DNA of 64,000 nucleotides, taken from contig JAQISU010000134.1 in the NCBI GenBank assembly GCA_029339505.1, positions 460,501 through 524,500 on the forward strand, read 5' to 3'. Positions 61,557-64,000 of the stretch are shown here, piece after piece; position 1 is the first letter of the stretch; every line of letters starts with the position of its first letter. This DNA comes from Unio delphinus (lineage: Eukaryota > Mollusca > Bivalvia > Unionida > Unionidae). Below the pieces are notes generated by a model. The model was not told the DNA's origin, did not search any database, and worked only from the letters and a program-made list of their open reading frames with translations. The position numbers were made by a program, and so were the translations under genes.

Positions 61557-61609
61557 ATGTTGGATTTTCAAGTAATGAGCGATTTCCCGGAGTCATATTC
61601 AGCATTAAC
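61557..61609 (+). pseudogene. Exon 1 of the F-BAR-like gene, unit 5
   Basis: ATG at 61557 and donor GTGAGT at 61610 are intact, identical to units 1, 3 and 4. Intron 1 is interrupted by the Polinton at 62061, so further exons, if any, lie many kilobases away outside the window. Confidence 0.7.
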
Positions 61610-62019
61610 GTGAGTACTTTATAAATATAAATATATGATTTTGAAAGGAAACGAATGGTTGGATGACTCTCTTCCCCACAAATTCACCCCTCCCCCGCCA
61701 TTTACACAGTATTCGACCTGACCAAACGCTACTATTTAATAGTTAACCTTTTGTTTATGGTTGGTAGGTTGGAAGAGAAAAGTGTCATGTGCACTTCTAC
61801 TATCATTATCTAAACTGATTAAGAATCGTAAGATCCAATTAAAAATTGTTTCCATTCTACCCATTACAGTAAACAAAATAGAGCTCTGTAAAAGAACGCG
61901 TTGGTTTCATTATATTGCACGAATGGTGCTTGATTATTACAGCATGACCCGACAACCATAGGTAGCTTCAAATAAATGAAAGAAACTCTAAAATAGGTGC
62001 TTTCTTCCTTTTCCTACTG

Positions 62020-62060
62020 TTGTTGTTGTTGTAGGGTTTAACGCCATTTTTGTTAGCACA
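62020..62060 (-). mobile_element. Intron-1 SINE of unit 5, cut by the Polinton
   Basis: Only the (CAA)n tail and GGTTTAACGCCA core end remain before the junction GTTAGCACA/AGCAGCAG. Confidence 0.85.
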
Positions 62061-62289
62061 AGCAGCAGAGAGGGTGAATCCTACAACGTTTCTAGACAAA
62101 ATTTGATTGAAATCCTAAAACGAGCCGTCTTATAATCTTATTTTAACCAAAAAAAAGGCGAACCCTACAACGTTTTCAGACAAAAAATTGATTGAAATCT
62201 ACATACGAAATCATTTTAACTAAAAAAATGAAAACGATTTTTTAATTAATTTTGGTCGCAACTTGTTGTCATCTACCCTCTCTGCTGCT
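62061..62289. repeat. Terminal region with internal inverted and direct repeats
   Basis: AGCAGCAGAGAGGGT (62061-62075) has its exact reverse complement at 62275-62289. Between them are two direct repeats of ~75-85 bases (62074-62156 and 62157-62229; shared CCTACAACGTTT, GATTGAAAT, TTTTAAC). This is probably part of the Polinton terminal inverted repeat, but could be a small separate element at the end. Confidence 0.65.
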
Positions 62290-62330
62290 AAAGTTTTCAG
62301 TTCTGGGTTAACAAAAATAATAAAATGATT

Positions 62331-63002
62331 TTAACCGAATATTTGATCAAGTCCGATACGATATCGTGTCCGAGGATCATGTAGATTTATTGTTGCGAAT
62401 CCGTGCGGAGTCGACTGAGCATAACTAAAGAAATCTCGAAATTGATTGAAGTCCATATCAGAACACCATGTCTGCCAAATATTTCGTAGCGTATGAGTAT
62501 CAACTCCGTTGAATACAGACAATAAATTGCAGTTATCTCTGATGACTTTTGGAACCTGAGTGTAGCGTTGAGTGACATATATCACGTCAGTGTTTTTATG
62601 CCTGCCTCTGGAAAAGATCCTAGCAGGATTTTTTTGTTTATCTAACATTATATCGTCGTATACGACTAAATTGTTAATATCTCCATCAATATCATCAATG
62701 CTCGGTGCTTCATCGATATCGGTTATAAACTCAATAATACCCTCTCCGGATTTTTCTACCGCGCTGTCGTTAAAATCTTTTAGCACTTCATAACATCGTT
62801 GATCATCTACGCTAGGGGCAATTAAATACAACTTATCACACTTCATCCATCTCATTATTAAATTGAGCAACAATTGCGTTTTACCGGATCCAGATGGCCC
62901 GATTATAATCATCCGGATAGAGTTTGGTAGCGCTGCATGATGCTTAATTGGTTCTCTTGTTTTCGTCGCTGAAAAATTAATTATATCCATATTTCTATAC
63001 AT
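62331..63002 (-). CDS. Polinton packaging ATPase (FtsK/HerA-type)
   Basis: 223 codons from the upstream ATG at 63002; an in-frame ATG at 62990 (MDIINFSATK) is also likely as the start. Walker A is IIIGPSGSGKTQLL (residues ~32-45), Walker B LVVYDDI (~112-118), followed by the sensor-like VIYVTQRY (~140-147). Family role: ATP-driven packaging of element DNA into a virion-like shell, as proposed for Polintons and related large DNA viruses. Length matches the family. The frame is fully open. It starts back to back with the zinc-ribbon ORF: only five bases separate the two outermost ATGs, so a shared divergent promoter must overlap the coding starts. Confidence 0.85.
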   Translation of the reverse strand: MYRNMDIINFSATKTREPIKHHAALPNSIRMIIIGPSGSGKTQLLLNLIMRWMKCDKLYLIAPSVDDQRCYEVLKDFNDSAVEKSGEGIIEFITDIDEAPSIDDIDGDINNLVVYDDIMLDKQKNPARIFSRGRHKNTDVIYVTQRYTQVPKVIRDNCNLLSVFNGVDTHTLRNIWQTWCSDMDFNQFRDFFSYAQSTPHGFATINLHDPRTRYRIGLDQIFG

Positions 63003-63007
63003 AAATT

Positions 63008-63193
63008 ATGGATCTATATTGTGTGAAGTGTAAAACGCGTACTGGCACAGATGATGTGACGACGATTACAACTAAAAATAACCGATCAGCGCTTTCTGGT
63101 AAATGCGTGCAATGTGGTACAAAGAAATTTAGATTTGTGTCTATGAAATCTGATTTAAAAAAAAACGAGGAGGTGATATCGCAGCCAAATTAG
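63008..63193 (+). CDS. Polinton zinc-ribbon ORF
   Basis: 61 aa. Two Cys pairs, CVKCK (residues 5-9) and CVQCG (36-40), frame a TTKNNRSALSG segment, a compact zinc ribbon found at this place in Polintons. The ORF ends in KKNEEVISQPN after a run of nine A. In related elements this ribbon is usually fused to the PLA2-like domain, which here follows in the -1 frame. Confidence 0.75.
   Translation: MDLYCVKCKTRTGTDDVTTITTKNNRSALSGKCVQCGTKKFRFVSMKSDLKKNEEVISQPN
63160..63166 (+). promoter_or_regulatory. Candidate -1 ribosomal frameshift heptamer A AAA AAC
   Basis: In the zinc-ribbon frame the bases are phased exactly as X XXY YYZ, with a second candidate T TTA AAA at 63154-63160. A -1 slip leads straight into the PLA2 frame. 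GGAGGTG at 63169-63175 is complementary to CACCTCC at 63238-63244, a possible stem, though the 2-base spacer is shorter than the usual 5-9. Confidence 0.4.
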
Positions 63194-63525
63194 CAAAACT
63201 CCCTGGAACCCCATGGGCAAAGTACCCCGGAGAAAAGCACCTCCCAGGATATAGCTACTGTGGACCAGGAACCAGACTTGATATCAGACTCAATAATCAA
63301 AATCAACCCAACCCCGGTGAAGAACCAATAAACGCCATTGATAAGGCCTGTCACCTTCATGATGTTGCTTATAAAAGCAGCAATCTGCAAAACAGGCATC
63401 TCGCGGATGTGAAATTAATTCATGCGTTAAATGCTATTCCTGATAAATCCTTCAAAGAAAAATTGTCTTCATTTTTGATAAAATCGGCTATGAAAAGTAA
63501 ATTGATGTTAGGTGCTGGTAATTAA
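63163..63525 (+). CDS. PLA2-like domain, -1 frame continuation
   Basis: Open from the A run to TAA 63523-63525, without its own early ATG. It shows the parvovirus VP1/Polinton-type phospholipase A2 pattern: LPGYSYCGPGTRLD (calcium-loop region), PINAIDKACHLHDVAY (the His-Asp catalytic helix), and a later D. In viruses with this module the enzyme helps breach endosomal membranes; in Polintons the role is inferred. Expression requires a -1 shift at the heptamer A AAA AAC (63160-63166), an unseen splice, or the ORF is broken by a one-base indel in the A run. I describe the break only. Confidence 0.75.
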   Translation, partial: KRGGDIAAKLAKLPGTPWAKYPGEKHLPGYSYCGPGTRLDIRLNNQNQPNPGEEPINAIDKACHLHDVAYKSSNLQNRHLADVKLIHALNAIPDKSFKEKLSSFLIKSAMKSKLMLGAGN

Positions 63526-63529
63526 TAAT

Positions 63530-64000
63530 ATGGAATCAATTTATTATTCTCCGAGGGGATACTGGAGGGGTAACGCTGCAATCAATAAACTCGCTAGAGC
63601 TGCAAAAGTGAAAAAAACCACTGCGGCTAATTGGTTATCCAAACAGGCACTATGGCAAATTTATCTACCACCGCCTAAACAAATTCAATTCTCGCATTTT
63701 GATGTGACCGCTCCTAATGAAGTTCATCAGGCTGATATATTATTTCTGCCACATGATCGTGGTTACAAATATGCGTTAACCGTAGTTGATGTTGCGAGTC
63801 GATACAAAGAAGCAGAACCGCTGAAAACAAAATCAGCCACTGAAGTGGCTTCTGCATTTGAAAGGATTTATCGACGAGGTCCTCTGCACTGGCCAAATCT
63901 ATTGCAGGTTGATCCTGGCAAGGAATTTCAGGGTGCAGTGTTATCTACAATGAAACATCATAATGTCACCATACGACGAGGGCATACTGCGCTACATCGC
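63530..64000 (+). CDS. Polinton integrase (DDE), N-terminal part
   Basis: ATG at 63530, four bases after the PLA2-like stop, open to the window edge (157 codons). MESIYYSPRGYWRG and the short N-terminal helix with LARAAKV and WLSKQALWQIYLPPPK are characteristic of c-integrases of Polintons. In the core the first catalytic Asp is in HQADILFLPHD and the second in LQVDPGKEF; the Glu lies beyond the window. The enzyme inserts the element with a 6-bp duplication. Same strand and close spacing suggest joint expression with the ribbon/PLA2 region. Confidence 0.88.
   Translation, partial: MESIYYSPRGYWRGNAAINKLARAAKVKKTTAANWLSKQALWQIYLPPPKQIQFSHFDVTAPNEVHQADILFLPHDRGYKYALTVVDVASRYKEAEPLKTKSATEVASAFERIYRRGPLHWPNLLQVDPGKEFQGAVLSTMKHHNVTIRRGHTALHR

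Larger units (their letters stand above)
59958..62060 (+). repeat. Tandem unit 5, interrupted
   Basis: The fifth copy follows the others through exon 1 of its gene and into the intron-1 SINE. It stops at 62060, where a Polinton begins. The rest of the unit may resume beyond the Polinton, outside the window. Confidence 0.9.
62061..64000. mobile_element. Polinton/Maverick element, left end
   Basis: Sequence leaves the array abruptly at 62060/62061. It carries three genes typical of Polintons: packaging ATPase, zinc-ribbon plus PLA2-like region, and a DDE integrase that runs off the window. The terminus begins AG, as usual for these elements. AGCACA at 62055-62060 is the candidate 6-bp target copy; its partner should lie at the far end, beyond the window. 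Polintons are 15-20 kb, so most of the element, including DNA polymerase B, capsid genes and protease, is not visible. Confidence 0.85.

Overview
This is metazoan nuclear DNA: AT-rich, with short exons between GT/AG introns, tRNA-derived SINEs, a Penelope-like remnant, an LTR retrotransposon and a Polinton/Maverick. The mix (a stand-alone P2RX7 'ballast' domain gene, SINE cores, very long GA/CT microsatellites) suggests an aquatic invertebrate, most likely a bivalve mollusc. That taxonomic guess is inference.

Layout. (1) 1-4487 is unique left flank: the last two exons of an unrecognised + strand gene (51-788), a decayed SINE, and a complete four-exon minus-strand gene for a P2RX7-C-type zinc protein with an RG-rich N-terminus (4241 down to 1495). 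A 5'-truncated Penelope-like element lies in its first intron. (2) 4488-62060 is a head-to-tail array of a ~12.4 kb segment: four full units (starts 4488, 16823, 29221, 48969) and a fifth that starts at 59958 and is cut at 62060. Each full unit carries one 11-exon + strand gene whose spliced product (409 aa) reads as an F-BAR-like helical region plus a C-terminal SH3-like domain. I assembled it from splice sites; all intron phases agree. (3) A 7.1 kb LTR retrotransposon (39647-46775, TSD ACTAT) sits in unit 3 downstream of its gene. (4) The right edge (62061-64000) is the start of a Polinton, inserted into the intron-1 SINE of unit 5. It shows a packaging ATPase, a zinc-ribbon ORF followed by a PLA2-like domain in the -1 frame, and the integrase N-terminal part.

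Fates of the array copies differ. Units 1 and 3 keep open, correctly spliceable genes. Unit 2 has a nonsense codon in exon 2 and a destroyed exon-1 donor. Unit 4 has a one-base insertion in exon 9 that would remove the SH3-like domain. Unit 5 retains only exon 1 before the Polinton. GA/CT tracts mark the breakpoints of a ~1.9 kb deletion in unit 4 and of a replacement shared by units 3 and 4, giving a partial history of the array.

The LTR element is notable: protease is followed directly by integrase, there is no RT/RNase H, yet the last few RNase H codons survive just before the 3' LTR. This implies a PR-INT-RT-RH ancestor (Gmr1-like order) that lost RT-RH by internal deletion. The Polinton has a canonical -1 frameshift heptamer (A AAA AAC) exactly where its zinc-ribbon ORF would have to shift to reach the PLA2 frame.

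All domain calls come from reading motifs by eye; no database search was possible.
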